Assembly (NCBI GenBank): GCA_900239685.1
Contig: OENT01000109.1
Span: 1-64,000 of the forward strand
Direction of reading: 5' to 3'
From: Rotaria macrura
Lineage: Eukaryota; Rotifera; Eurotatoria; Philodinida; Philodinidae
Length of the DNA stretch: 64,000 nt
The position numbers and the translations under genes are program-made. Positions 25,301-37,527 of this stretch are shown here, piece by piece. The notes beneath the pieces are model-generated. The model was not told the origin of the DNA. It ran no database searches and saw nothing but the letters and a program-made list of their open reading frames with translations. Each line of letters begins with the position of its first letter. Within the stretch, counting starts at the first letter, position 1.

Positions 25301-27067
25301 TACTGACATATATATTGTTAAAGTATTAGCAATGAACTACTATAGAGTGTAGCCGATGAGGAAGACAAACTTTAACTATTCTCGTAAACAGCCAATACCA
25401 GTTCGATAAATAAAATTTCGTTACCTGCAGACACCTGGATTCTACATTTTCATTTTCAATAATTTTTTGCGTCTTTCTCTCTTATAGTGGTTTTTTGACA
25501 TTTGCCTATTCGGCATTTTTCTTTTATGCCTGTTTCGTCAATTCGGTATAGCACATCAAGAGTACGATCTCGTGTATAGTGGAACGGAAGAGCACAGTTG
25601 TAACTATGGTTCATGACTTAATCAAGGTAAGTCTCCGTTGACAGTCATGGAGTATTTGGGACTCCACATATTTTTCCAGATCCGATCAATTTCTGGATGA
25701 ATTCTCGTTGAATCCTATGCCGAACGATTTTGGGATGGCTAGATTTCGAGACTAGACACTTTCTTGAGAGCTGAGTATTTTTCTGTGGCAAATAGAGCAG
25801 ACCTGGAATGATCCGAGAAATACGTGAATCGGAAATATCTAGAATATTTACTAGGATTACAGAGCTTGAAAAGACTCAAATCGGCAACAAAAAAAAATAG
25901 TTTCCATAGAAAACTACTTATCGATACTTTTTCATATCACATACGATATACCATATAAGTAAGACTGAGGAAGCATGTAATTTTCTTATTGTAAAGTACT
26001 TCAAGAAATTTTCTTTTTCTATAGTGCTTCATCAATATACGTGTCATATCATGCTAGTAAAATTTTTATTCTACTTGTTTTAGCAATGATACTGAACTAT
26101 AAAAGTAACCTGAAAATGATTGTGAATGATTTCTTGAATAGCTTTCGTCAGGAACAACACAGAGAACTACTCTTTTGCAGAATTGGAAATAAGAGATTAA
26201 AAGTATCGAGTGGGCTTAGCATAGAATTTTGTAAAGTTCTCAATGTCAACTTTCGAAACATTTGAAAAGCAGGTTTTCTTCAGTATTCGTAGAAAATCAA
26301 TATCGAGGCTCGATAACAGCATCTATACTTGACCAATAATAAAGCATAAATCGATTACCTTTTCGCCTTTTTGTAACTATCCGATAGACACTATGAATGC
26401 ACGCCCGATCAATGAAAATTAGAGGTGCATAATATGCTAGTGTTGTGCTACTTGATGCGTCTGCGCGCCCTATGTCCGATGATGAGAAGTTTAGTTCTCT
26501 ATCCTGTTTGTGACGAAAAATATTCAAAAAACCATTTACCTTCTCTCTCCCTTGGTTTTAATTGTGGCATTTCGTCACTGATGAAGTCTCCCAGGTCAAT
26601 CAAAACGATCACCGTAACAGAATCGTAAACGGTCGTTTTTACATCGTATACCACGCTTAAACGACCGTTTTAAGCCGTATTATGGCGTTTTAACAAGGTT
26701 AGTATTACGGACGTACACGGACACCTTATATACGCCGTGAAACCCTCGTAAACACAGCGTAATACTATCGTATTCTATAGAACATACGGCCGTATTACTG
26801 ACCTTGTTAAAACGGGATAATACGACGACGTAATGGGCCGTGTTCTCATCGTATACGGCCGTCTACGGATCGTTCTGTTCGACCTGGGCTTATTAAAATT
26901 TTATTAGTATGATATTATAGGAATAATATTTAACTACTAAAGAAATCTAGAGTATTGCTTTAACCTTCGTTGTATAGAATAGAAACATTGCTTCAAGTTT
27001 TTTATATAAAACTAAGTAAATCACCTGTAAAAAGAATTGATACACTACCAAGCCTTTTAAACCCTTA

Positions 27068-27099
<32 letters not shown>

Positions 27100-29418
27100 C
27101 CTCCCCTGCTCCCACCGGGCAATCGATTGAATAATTGTAGAATGATTGCAGAAAATAGAGGAATCAATGGATTTGAAATCGATCAGAGTATTTTGTAGAG
27201 AAACTTTATGGCGTATTGATCGGTAAAAAATAGTTTTTGTCATCTCTCCACTATTAAAATATGGGACCTACAAACTCGATATCTTTGAAAGAATTCGAAT
27301 TTTTCCAATAAGACTTTCGTCAATGTGATTTTTTTCAGTACTCATGAAACTGCGCACCATGTTTTGTACATCTTTTTGAAAGGTTTTGCTATCTTCTGAG
27401 AATTTCAGAAACTTTTAACATGAATATCTAACTTCGTTTTTCTGAGATTTCACGAATACTGAAGAAAATCTGATTGAGTGACAACGGGGATTTCATTTCG
27501 AAACCCTCACGATAAGTCAGTGATTTACCCAGGCTAAGGAATTCAATTGACCATGGAACCACTATTGAACAGTTCGACACTAATTGACGACAAAATTAAT
27601 ATATATGTTTTAAACCTCAACTCAACAGATGTTCAGATATTATTTAATATGAACTTAATATCTGTAGAGGTTATGATATGACTCAAAGCAAAGTAGAAGC
27701 TGATTGAATAAGATAGATATAAAGAGAATGGCTTCCGTCCTGAATTTTGACGGACCTAGAGTTTAAGAGAGCTTGCATGGGAGCACCGAGGAATCAAAGC
27801 ACTCGATAAAGTTTTTTTCGCTTCTTTTAAGCTCATTCAAAACTTCAATGTTTAAAATTGCTAACCTTAAAATGTTTTGCTCTAATACCCTTTCTATGAA
27901 AAGTTAGTCAATATCAACTTTTGGCACTATCACAGCTTTTTGTGGAAAAATAAGAAAAATTATTATATAAAATATTCAATAGCTTGCGTGTTAGCAAATC
28001 ATTCGATCTTTTTCTTCTATACATAGTAAGGTAGAGAATTAAAAACTGAATAGAATAAGCTATGTTCATATAAAATAATTGCTAACAATATAAGTTTTAT
28101 AGAGCGAATATGAGACAATGGTTGGTCGTTTTAATCAGTCTAAATAAACAGTATATCGACTGCCATTCGGGCATCTTCAGGACTTCCATGCTGAATTTCA
28201 TATATGTTGTGCAGTTCTTTCTCCTCTAAAAAGAAAAGTGTTTTTCTAATCATTTTTTAGAGGAGAAAGAACTGCACAACATATATGAAATTCAGCATGG
28301 AAGTCCTGAAAATGACCGAATGGCAGTCGATATACTGGAAAATATCTAACCACTTTTCACTAGAAAAATTGCTAGTCATGAACCGTATTTCATAGATCAC
28401 TATTTATCAGTCTATAAAAATATAATATCTATAGAAGTCATTTTGTTTGGCTTTCAATGTTCTATCGTTTGTGATATTACACTAAAACTTTTCTTAATCT
28501 TTTGTTGTTTAAAATGACACAACTTTGTATTGATGATTTTTTATCATATTTTTCAAATAACGTCGTAAGCCCTTGTCAGTAAAATTGAGGTAGCTTTTCG
28601 CCAGCTCAACCAAATACATTAAAAATTTGGATTTAGAGCTTTCAGATTATGCTGTACACAATGAGACTATCAAATCCAAAATCTAAATTTTATCGAGTCC
28701 CTCGATATATGGTACGGTTCTCGATGGTCTCATGGGTGCTCTCTTAATAGACATGCGAACACTTATTCGGCCGTGGAGACACACTACTGCAATAAAAAGA
28801 AAGATTAATTAGTATCACCTTACTTCTTTAGGCGGCGTTAACATTTTATCAAAATATTCAGTATTGAGTAAAGAAGAATAATTTAATTTTGTTCCATGTT
28901 GTTGATTGTGTCCTAACTTCGATGTAATCAAAGGAATGACATCGTTATGTATGTGAGCATATGTAATCAAAGCCAGAAAAAGTCTCGTCGCTACTTTTGG
29001 GACTGCAAAATAGAAGAGAGATTGAGATTGAAGAACAAAGGTTAAAGACTTCAGCTCAAAATCATCCTCCATAGTAAACTGAATATCTGCAAAATTGTAA
29101 TTCGTAGATTTGCATCCATCTTCTAATAGTTTCCTACGTTGTTCATAAATCTCTGGATAAGTGAACGTAGATGATTGCGAACTTTGGTTGGTGATAGTCT
29201 TTATTCGAATTCTGTGAAAAATAGTTGAAATCGGATGGAGGACATTGGCTATAGAACGAGAGAAGTTATTGTCAATGAAATATTCATATATCTTTAGAGA
29301 AAATACCTTTTTTCGAATTCAGCACAACGGAAATGAAACTGATGATCAAGAAGCTGCACACAATATATACTTTTTTATGGGCACCCAGCCTTAAAACCAG
29401 ATGAGTTGCTGTATTCAT
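22331..29418 (-). CDS. Golgi-type carbohydrate sulfotransferase (CHST8-14/HNK-1 family-like)
   Basis: Transfers sulfate from PAPS to sugar chains, presumably in the Golgi lumen. I read three exons: 29,307-29,418, 28,824-29,248 and 22,331-23,110, with phases that fit and 438 residues in total. Residues about 17-34 (VYIVCSFLIISFISVVL) form a single signal-anchor helix, as in type II Golgi enzymes. The 5'-phosphosulfate loop is VPKVATR (residues 120-126) and the 3'-phosphate site is RHPFERLASAY (starting at residue 246). HWKPYSRFCRVC and FIGKYETMEADL further on are typical of the Sulfotransfer_2 family. Length and topology fit the family. The second intron is 5,713 bp, against 58 bp for the first, and is packed with repeats (see findings). 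The acceptor polysaccharide cannot be told from sequence. Two unrelated partial paralogs are possible but unlikely, because the join is in phase and the two halves supply complementary motifs. Confidence 0.85.
24025..24432. mobile_element. TA-flanked palindrome with assembly gap at its centre, element C
   Basis: Two arms of exactly 174 bp (24,025-24,198 and 24,259-24,432) are near-perfect inverted copies around 60 unknown bases. The ends read CACTGAAAACAATAATGG and CACAGAAAACAATAATGG inward, with TA outside each (24,023-24,024 and 24,433-24,434). The inner part contains GAACCCAAAATGG-type words. It is related in end sequence and target site to elements A and B and lies inside the large sulfotransferase intron. 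Confidence 0.7.
24199..24258. other. Assembly gap (60 N)
   Basis: A run of 60 N sits at the exact centre of the palindrome. The true loop length is unknown; the gap probably reflects failure to sequence or assemble through a hairpin. Confidence 0.95.
24433..24733. mobile_element. GTTAC-rich MITE-like element, copy 1
   Basis: The ends are imperfect inverted repeats: TAGGGGTGAGAAGCTACCGT at the left and, inverted from the right, TAGGGGTAGGAAGATGCCGT. The body is full of GTTAC/GTAAC words. The left end directly abuts element C and shares its TA. The TAGGGGTG start resembles hAT-type ends, but I see no matching 8-bp target duplication, so the family is uncertain. A degraded relative is at 55,134-55,306. 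Confidence 0.55.
25090..25240. repeat. Purine-rich low-complexity tract
   Basis: The plus strand is mostly A and G, with repeated words such as GGAAAACGT(A/C)GAA, GAAAAAGGAAAACGTCG and GAAGAGGAAAAGAAAG. It is a degenerate short repeat inside the large sulfotransferase intron, with no coding signal. Confidence 0.4.
26590..26888. mobile_element. Short inverted-repeat element (MITE-like) in intron
   Basis: The ends pair as CCCAGGTCAATCAAAACGAT on the left and CCCAGGTCGAACAGAACGAT when the right end is inverted. The interior contains further inverted words (CTAACCTTGTTAAAACG types at about 26,690 and 26,795) and many TACGGCCGT-like motifs, so its CpG content is unusually high for this AT-rich DNA. 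No clear target duplication is seen. It is noncoding. Confidence 0.5.
27068..27095. repeat. Poly-C homopolymer (28 C)
   Basis: A run of 28 C followed by a pyrimidine-rich stretch (TCCGCCTCCCCTGCTCCC). The minus strand is G28 and could form G-quadruplex structures. It lies inside the 5.7-kb sulfotransferase intron. Run length is unreliable in most sequencing chemistries. Confidence 0.9.
28151..28335. repeat. 185-bp hairpin with about 82-bp arms
   Basis: Left arm 28,151-28,232 and right arm 28,253-28,335 are inverted copies with only a few mismatches around a 20-bp loop. Ends read GTATATCGACTGCCATTCGG inward. The element lies in the sulfotransferase intron, so it is transcribed if the gene is. 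It is probably a MITE. A structured small-RNA precursor is an alternative. Confidence 0.6.
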
Positions 29419-29429
29419 ATGGATATCAT

Positions 29430-32400
29430 TTTTTAATGATCGGTTGTAATACTAAAAAAGACGAACATACTATTACTATTTATTTATTTACTTTCTTTTC
29501 TACTAATTCTGCAAACGGTACACCAGGAAGTTCTTGAATGGTCATTCAAATTCATAGAAAAATCTCTTCCACATCTGTTTGATACCTATTATTATTAAAA
29601 ATTAGTTTCGTTTTATACTAACTGTAAATAGAAGTGTAGTGTAGAAAAATAATTCGATTCCGAGGGACACAACTCGATCATGTACATAAAATAATCTGAT
29701 GCCAATAAATAATGCTAAGCTTTCGTAACGATCTAATATCTACGTCACTTCTAAGTAAAGTTCAGCTTATTTTGGTATCAATGGTGGATTATTGAATACA
29801 CTTACTTTTAGTTTGTTCATTAATTTAGTAAGAAATTTTCATTCCGAAAAGCTGCTAATTAAGCTGTGTATTGTAAATGTTTTTTTTCCGTTTTGTATAG
29901 AATGTTTCTGGCGTTGCTTTTAACACGAGGTAATTTGATCAATCCTTTATTTCTTTTTTCATATTTTTTGTGATAACTACTATTGAGACAGATGTGCGAG
30001 AGGCTTGCACGTTGCACACCAAGTAATACACTTGAATGATTTTTATTCGATGACTCGTAGTAGCGATACATAAGCAGAGTAAGTTTACATTTCAAACGAT
30101 ATCGAAAAGTATATACTTAGAGAAATAAAAACGAAATTATTATCATTTCAAAGTCGTTTATTTGTTACAATCACTATCAAATATTAATGGAAAAATTGTC
30201 AGCACAATGTCAATAAGCATTATAATAAATATGCTATGTAAAGTTACCACAAACGTATCTACTTTTCTACATCTACTTCGACATATATTTTCTTCACATC
30301 AAAGCTACTGCCCTAACCATGGTTCGTTCGATAGACTGAGCACTTCTTTAGTAGCAAACGTAATAGACATGATTTCGCGAATGAAAAAAGCTAATTTCAC
30401 GAAATTTATAGTCATACTACTATAAGAAACCTCAAGCGAATGGATTTGATTAACATGAAACCATCAGAAAAAAGCTCTATTGTATGGAATTCTTTCACGG
30501 CTTGAATCCATGCTCAGAATTAGCTTTAGTCTTTGTCTAACCTTCAGAATTGGCTAATAATCTGATGAACGAACCATAGTGCTTAGATTATGTTTTTGTC
30601 TGATGAACGAAAAAGATTATCCTAATGATTTGTCTCATGTTCAACCATTGCTCTTAGCAATAATCATAACCTTTTTTTGTAGCTGTGAAATGCATTATAT
30701 TCAAATATTTTTTTGTATTTAAAGTGTGAATGTCGATGAGGATGTGGAATACACAGACTCAGGTTGAGTGTTAAAAGTATGCCCCATCGTCTACATTACA
30801 GGTTAAGAACGTTAATTTCAAATATTGTAATTATTTCGTCGTACTGTATGCCGCCCGAAATAAGACCGTAACTATTCCTGTTTTCGGTGACGAAATACGG
30901 CAGCGTACGATCGTAAAATATGATTTTATTTCTTGTTTCATTTATCATTCTACTTTAACAATTATACATCATTCAAAATATTTTATACGTCCATGAAATG
31001 CGACATGATATAGACAATTCACATTTTTCTCGAATAACCGCGCAGGTCAATTTTAATTTCATGTAATATTTTATGAATAAACTGAATCAAATAAAAGAGG
31101 ACATAATAGATTTTAATTTTTCTATAATTGCTCTTGGCCGATATCGATTCATTTGACGAGCTTTCTGAATTGTTGCGTTTCTTTTTGTTTCTGACGTACT
31201 TATCAATAGATTTATTACTTCCTGTTTCGTACAAATTTGTCAAATAGCAATAATGATAATCATATTAACGAAGAAGATAGACTTTATAATCGGTTGGCTT
31301 AAATTGAAGATGATTGGACAGATTGTGTCATGGGTGTTGCAAAATTTCGATACAGAGAAGGAACTTAGATTAATAAGATAACAAGAGAAAACCCAACATA
31401 ATCTTTCTCATTTTGTCAACCATTATATGAACTTGAAGCCGATTGGAAACAAAACGAAATTGATGCTATTAATGCTCACATCATACATTGGCTTTACAAA
31501 TGAGTCATGAAAGATCTGAAAGTTTTTTCTCATGAAATCAAAACCGGAGAAAAACTGCTGTAAACAGTAGCTTACCAATCCTTCTGTGCAGTTGACTAGC
31601 ACCGTTTAATTCAATTTCATTAATATTTGTTATTGGGATTAACCTTTATTTTCAATATATTAACTTTTATTTCAGCCAAAACTGAAAGTGTACACCAACG
31701 CATAAAACCACGAAAAATGGTACTCAAAAAAATCAACAATAAATTAAACAATAGATCTAAAAAAATATATATAATGCTTATATATTAAACAATATAAATT
31801 CTTAACTGAATTTTTTTTTTGCTTTTTCGACTCTTCTCATAAGGCATAAGAAAGAAAACGATATAACTGATGCGACAGACACGCACACGTATATATATGT
31901 ATATAGTGTATTCTATTTTATTCTGCGAACTGTAGAATATGATTCATCGTTTGTGGCAAGGGTTGAACAACTTTTAGATTGGTGAGATAAATGCAAATTT
32001 TAAGCAGAATTCGATCTTCAAGGTCAGAAATAGCCCCTTATAAAACATTCACTTGTGAAAACGAAAAAAAACTAAAAGCGTCAATGGAAAAAGTCCTGTG
32101 GATAAATGCTCAAATCTTTTTTCACATGAAAAAAGTACTTCAATCGAACTCCACTTTAATATATATATTCCGAGAAAAGAAATATGAAGATGTGAACAGG
32201 AATTATGATTTGGTGAAGCTAGGTTACGTTAATGGGAACTCGAAAGATCATTCGAGTTTGTGCTTACTTTTAACACTGTGTTCTTTTAATTTGTTATGTA
32301 GCTATCTTTGACGGAGGAGATTTGGAGAGAGATACCAATTTGATTAAATTTTGTTGGAAGGGATAACGTAGAAGCTGTGATACTGGTGCGAAGTTGGAAC

Positions 32401-33250
32401 TTGCTAGGAAAGTGGAATGTGTAGCGATGAACGGTTCGAAGAATGAGATCAGAGAGTGAGAATGATTGAAAATATTACGAAAACACATGCGAATGACGGA
32501 AGAAATAATCTTTTAATGTTGCGCATACTTGTGTGAAACATTTTTTTATTTTATAGTACATATCAAAGTATTATTGACTTCATCTGGTGCCAATACTTCT
32601 CTATAATAGCTGCTAGAAACTAAATTTCACTATACATATTTCATGTTACTTATAATGGTGACTTGAAATGAATTTCAACACTTCTATGTAGCATCAATTT
32701 TTTATTGAGAAAAGGATGAACTTTATCTCTCGACAACTAGTCGAAATTCTACACATACAACAATAAGAACGATTATTACAGCTAACGTACAAGAACTTGA
32801 GATTTAACACAAGAAAAAATACGTTCTCTATAATTTTTCAAAATGCTGTAATAGTGTAAGCGCCTTGGATTTGTATCGCAATCCGTGACATATATAATTC
32901 AGTTGTTCGTTCTTGAAATTGAAATATCTGAATGAAATCCAACTAACCAATAATATTAAGTACACCTGAAAAAGTACTGTAATTAAGAGCTGTTTGTTTA
33001 TTAAACCCTTTTCATGATGATGACACATCATTAAAAACTAATAAGAGTAGTCAACAACGATGCGTTGCGTCTTTGTTTGTTGATAGAACATTTCATAATT
33101 GTAGACTATTAAAGTAATTATTTACGAGCATCTTCAACAAAACCACCAATTGATAAGTCATTTGTAAAAGTATGGAACAAGAAAAGTAACAGAATTGAAA
33201 AAATAGTAAGAAACGTGAAGGCTTTTAAGAAATCGATGACGAGAAAAGAC
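29430..33250. other. Stretch without a supported gene
   Basis: No gene with motif or coherent exon chain. A weak coding-like fragment (LYELEADWKQNEIDAINAHI in one frame) occurs near 31,430-31,500 with stops soon after and may be a decayed exon. Other frames (30,162-30,425 plus, 31,019-31,243 minus, 31,991-32,311 plus) show no recognisable feature. Confidence 0.4.
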
Positions 33251-33258
33251 AAAAAAAA
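33251..33258 (-). terminator. RNA polymerase III terminator of tRNA-Ser
   Basis: Eight A on the plus strand, that is T8 on the transcribed minus-strand product, begin a few bases beyond the tRNA 3' end. This is the usual Pol III stop signal. Confidence 0.8.
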
Positions 33259-33261
33259 TGG

Positions 33262-33343
33262 CGACGAGAGTGAGATTTGAACTCACGCGGGCAGAGCCCA
33301 TTAGATTAGCAGTCTAACGCCTTAACCGCTCGGCCATCTCGTC
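33262..33343 (-). tRNA. tRNA-Ser (anticodon GCU)
   Basis: Reads AGY serine codons. The minus strand gives GACGAGATGGCCGAGCGG at the 5' end, an anticodon loop CTGCTAA, a long variable arm (GGGCTCTGCCC) and a T arm GTGAGTTCAAATCTCAC. The acceptor stem GACGAGA pairs with TCTCGTC and the discriminator base is G. The long variable arm and GCU anticodon identify it as serine. The internal A box (TGGCCGAGCGG) and B box (GTTCAAATC) are intact and there is no intron. It is a complete gene of 82 bases. Confidence 0.95.
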
Positions 33344-33349
33344 GATGTA

Positions 33350-36300
33350 GGTCTTGATCGATTTCACATCGAATTCATCCGGTGTTTCACTTTTGTGTTT
33401 GTCGTTATTAGACAGATTCGGTAAATCTCACTATTCTTTGTTGAAACATTTGACATCTTGCATCGTGTGTTTCATTTGAAACGATAAAATTTGTCATATG
33501 TAATGTAACTCATGTGAAGATAGTCATAATTTGCCGGAAATCCATCTCGAAGAACGCTTTTAGAATGACGAGCTTATTCATTATGCACAGCTAACTAAAT
33601 GTACGGCTATCCAGATCACAAAACATCTTCAATAGCCACAATATGTTGTGTAATCGATGAAGTAAGATTCCGTATGACGAGGATTGAATTTCGTTCACAA
33701 AGATTATCCAAAAAAGTCTCGATCAGGTTCTGTAAGATCGAAAGAAGCTCAACTGAAATATGTGTTCGAACCGAGGAAATGTGTCGTTTACATAACGAAG
33801 GCAAGGTCATGACCTCCAGCAACTGTTGAAGACATATTAGGGTATACCTTGATGTTTTTTTTTCGTTAGCAAACAAAATTCTGTCATAATATTTCATCAG
33901 ATATGGTATATTCATTTTCTTGAGAGTTGAATGAAATGTTGACGTGCGTTTTTATTTTTTTGTATAGTCATTAAAAGACAACATAGTGGAACTGAACATT
34001 CGGAGAAAAGTACATAAGAATGATTTTTCCCAGAATAAAAAATATACGTTGAAGTAAAAAGTCTAGATTTTTTAATGTTGTCAGAATGAGTTTTTCTTGT
34101 TTAAAACGATCGATTTCAATCGAAATCGTCATATCAACAGTGATTGCGAGACATATCCTCAGAAACAACGCCAACGACAAATTCCTTTTAGTTACTTCCA
34201 AAGAAATTTATGGACTAGAGAAATAACGTGATCAAAAATAAATATATCGTTGTCACAATATTTACAGTTCATCATAGATATTGACCTAATGTGAAGATAG
34301 TTACCAGCAAGCTGTACGATTCCTCACAAATATTTAAAAAATTTATGCGCTTCTCTGCTATCGTCATTTAAAACTAGAATCAACTCTATGTTCGAATTTT
34401 ATGGCATACACATTCAATTGTATAGTTGATGGAATGTTTTGTTACGACAAGTTTTTCTGTCATATAATACATTTCACGTTTCATCGGAAATTTCGATCAT
34501 CGGTTATCTATACCGGATCAATCGTAAGAACAGCACAAGTTACCCAAGATCGATTTCGACTAAGGCTTATTTTAATAAACACAGAAATATTCAGAATGTC
34601 CACAGTTGCTGCCCATCATATATTCCAATATAACTGTAATCGACTCGTATCAATGTTACTTGAGTTAAAACATAGCTCAATCGATTTATTAGTGTTTTTC
34701 GGCTACATCCCCAACATAGAAGTTCTAACAACGATAAATTTCACTGTTTGAACTGGATCAATTATATCGAATGATTTCTGTTTCGACCAGAACTGCATAA
34801 TGTTTTATTCTGTTTCTGATCGAGAAAATTCTCATGAAGAGAAAACCTAGAAGTAGGGTCATCTTAATTTGCGGCGAACGGAACGGAATGGCTTTCATTC
34901 ACTTACGAATTCAGTTAAGTTTGCAATGACAACGAAGTACCTTTACATAATAGAAATGAGAGATCAGATGTGAGTTTGAATTTTTCTCGAAAAAGTTGGT
35001 TCGAGTTCACAGTTACAAAAATGCGTTGCTTGAATTTTTATAGTGATTGCAAAATCTAGAAGCTGCGTTCGCCCCCATGTTGGTTGAGACAAAATTTTCT
35101 TGTCAATCAAAGTCTTTCAGTCACTGATAATGAGATCAAGTACTTATAAGATATGCCGTGAACTATATTTTTAAATTTCAATCTGTTGATTATATTTATT
35201 AATGACGATAAGGTTGTCTTTTTGCAAACAAGCTACATCACCGTATTTTCATATTGATACCTATAAAACGAATTATCAACATTCTTCGATGGAACAAAAT
35301 CATATCTAAACAATAAAATCAGCCGAATAAATAGTTATTTTTCTTGAAACATGAAAATAAAGAAGATTCATATTCACCAGTCTTAATTCGACATTTTTAT
35401 CAGTCACAATATCCTTGACCTACTGTAGCTGAATAATATTTATAATTAAAAATCATTCATCTTAATAGACTGCTATCATAATAACATGGCATTCATTTGA
35501 TTTAACTTTTTGAATCAGTTTATTTGCAGAACATCAAAGAAGTAATACTCAAAATTCGACAAGGATTTTTTTTAGTTGACGCAATAATCTTATTTCAGTC
35601 ATAATTTCCCATGCGGCTTCTTTTCCTTTATTTTTATCTGAAAAATCCGATTAATGCTCTTTGACAGTTGTAACAAGACACTCATGTAGCACATTGATCT
35701 TAAGGCTAACATTATAGAGTTTCAAATGATTGTTTTAATTGATCAATACTCAGAGATGTCGCATATATGTATCTTTTATGTCTTTAATTATTTCACATTC
35801 TTTATATAAACATGTATGTGTAGGTGTTAATAATTTGAAAAATGAAGAATTACCTTGAAGAATCTATGTCTAAAATCGAACGAACATTTCTCGACGTGCC
35901 AAAGAAAGTGTTTTCCCTTGATCACTAATAGTCTATTTTATTGCAGTATTTTCATCAGTCCTTGACTAGTTATCACAAAACTTTTGTTTTACATATGCCC
36001 GACTGGAGTGTCTCGTATTATCAATACTCAAATATTCTGCCTATTTGATTAATTATACCCAATATGTTACAAATATGTTAACTGTTGGATGTTACAACAA
36101 TCATACTAAGAATACATCTGTCCAAGGATGAGGCAGGCATAAATTGCAAAAATCTCTCAATAATAAAGACAGAAGGTAATTTTACAAAAGAAAAGATGAA
36201 TGGTAAAACACAATGTATACTAGTAGCAGTCTAAGAAGATAAACATAATCCATCTTGTGGAATTTTTTAATATTCGGTACCTTGAATACGTATGATATGT

Positions 36301-37520
36301 ATGTGGATCAGAAGGAGATATGATGACAGATGAAATACGACTATATCAACGTGAATAGTGTCAATTTTTTCTCATAGTTTATCACTTGAGCCGGTTTGAG
36401 TCAGTTGTTTCTCTTTATCAGTGAGGATGCTGGCTGTTGGATTCAAAAAATAATGAAATTCTCATAGTAAGTCGATACTGTGTTGTGGTGCTACAAATCA
36501 TTTATCTGATTTAGAAAATTCTTGATTCCCATTATAATTAGTTACACTTTGAATGAACTAAAATCGAGTTCTTGGCTTGAAAAGAACTAGATGCTATAGA
36601 TTAATATAAACACAGCTAGTTTTCTGAGGGCTTTCGTAATATGCTATAAAACATATGGTCGGCATCTGCATGCATTGTGTAAAGTACGCATATTTAGTCC
36701 ATTCTAGGTTCTATCATCATCTTCAAGATAGAAATGTTGGAAATCTTCATAACGATACTTTGTTAATATTATTTCCTTGCTCGACAGAACAACATCGAGT
36801 AAGCGTCCAGGTTTCCGGTTTTTTTTTTGAAAGTTGTCATGTTTTCTTCGGAATGTGGACGCTGACGCGTAGTTTTCATCAAACGATTCTTTATCTACAT
36901 GACAACCTACATTATTTAAAAGTAAAACAATGTCCAGGTTAATCAAGTGATTTGAATAATGGCATCATTTTCTGTTTTTTTAATTATTCTTTTTCAGTCA
37001 AAAACTCTGAAAATCTCAATCTTATTTACCAAACAAACTTTTATCGATGACCTTTCATAGTATAGAATACTAAGTAAAATAAATGAGGCAATAAAAAAAG
37101 TGTTTCATGCTCACTAAATAAGAACATTGCCAACTCATGTCTGGCATTATTTTTTACGTCTATGAATCCGAATGTTCATCTTCTTCATCAAGATGTCAAT
37201 AAAACCTAACTGACATAAGTTTGATAATAACGAAAAAGACCTTTTATAACATACAGTGTTGATCATTTTTGGTACATCACTAGAACCTTTTCTTGTCTAT
37301 TCGGATAAATGAATTCTCTCTTTTCTTTTTCTGTCGTCATTTTATGATTTCTACTATTATGTCAATAAAACAGTTCTTGTATTATTCGCTTCTCTTGTCT
37401 TGCTGCTGACCTACATACACAACACGAAGAAAGCACAGCTTCGTTTTCTCTTCTTTCTTTTGCAATCATTTGTAACCATAAGAATAATTGATTTATCTAC
37501 ACATAAAGAAAAAACACACG
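33350..37520. other. Stretch without a supported gene
   Basis: No gene, RNA or clear repeat recognised on either strand. A plus-strand frame of 116 codons at 34,401-34,751 has no motif and no exon partners, so I treat it as chance. Confidence 0.4.
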
Positions 37521-37527
37521 CATCTCG

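Noticed and set aside
26947-27243. Gly-rich minus-strand protein
   Set aside because: The Gly run is simply the translated poly-C tract in an intron.
27061-28340. CRISPR array or similar regularly spaced repeat
   Set aside because: No direct repeats with uniform spacers anywhere in the window; the repeats here are inverted.
34401-34751. 116-codon plus-strand frame
   Set aside because: No recognisable domain and no flanking splice-linked exons.
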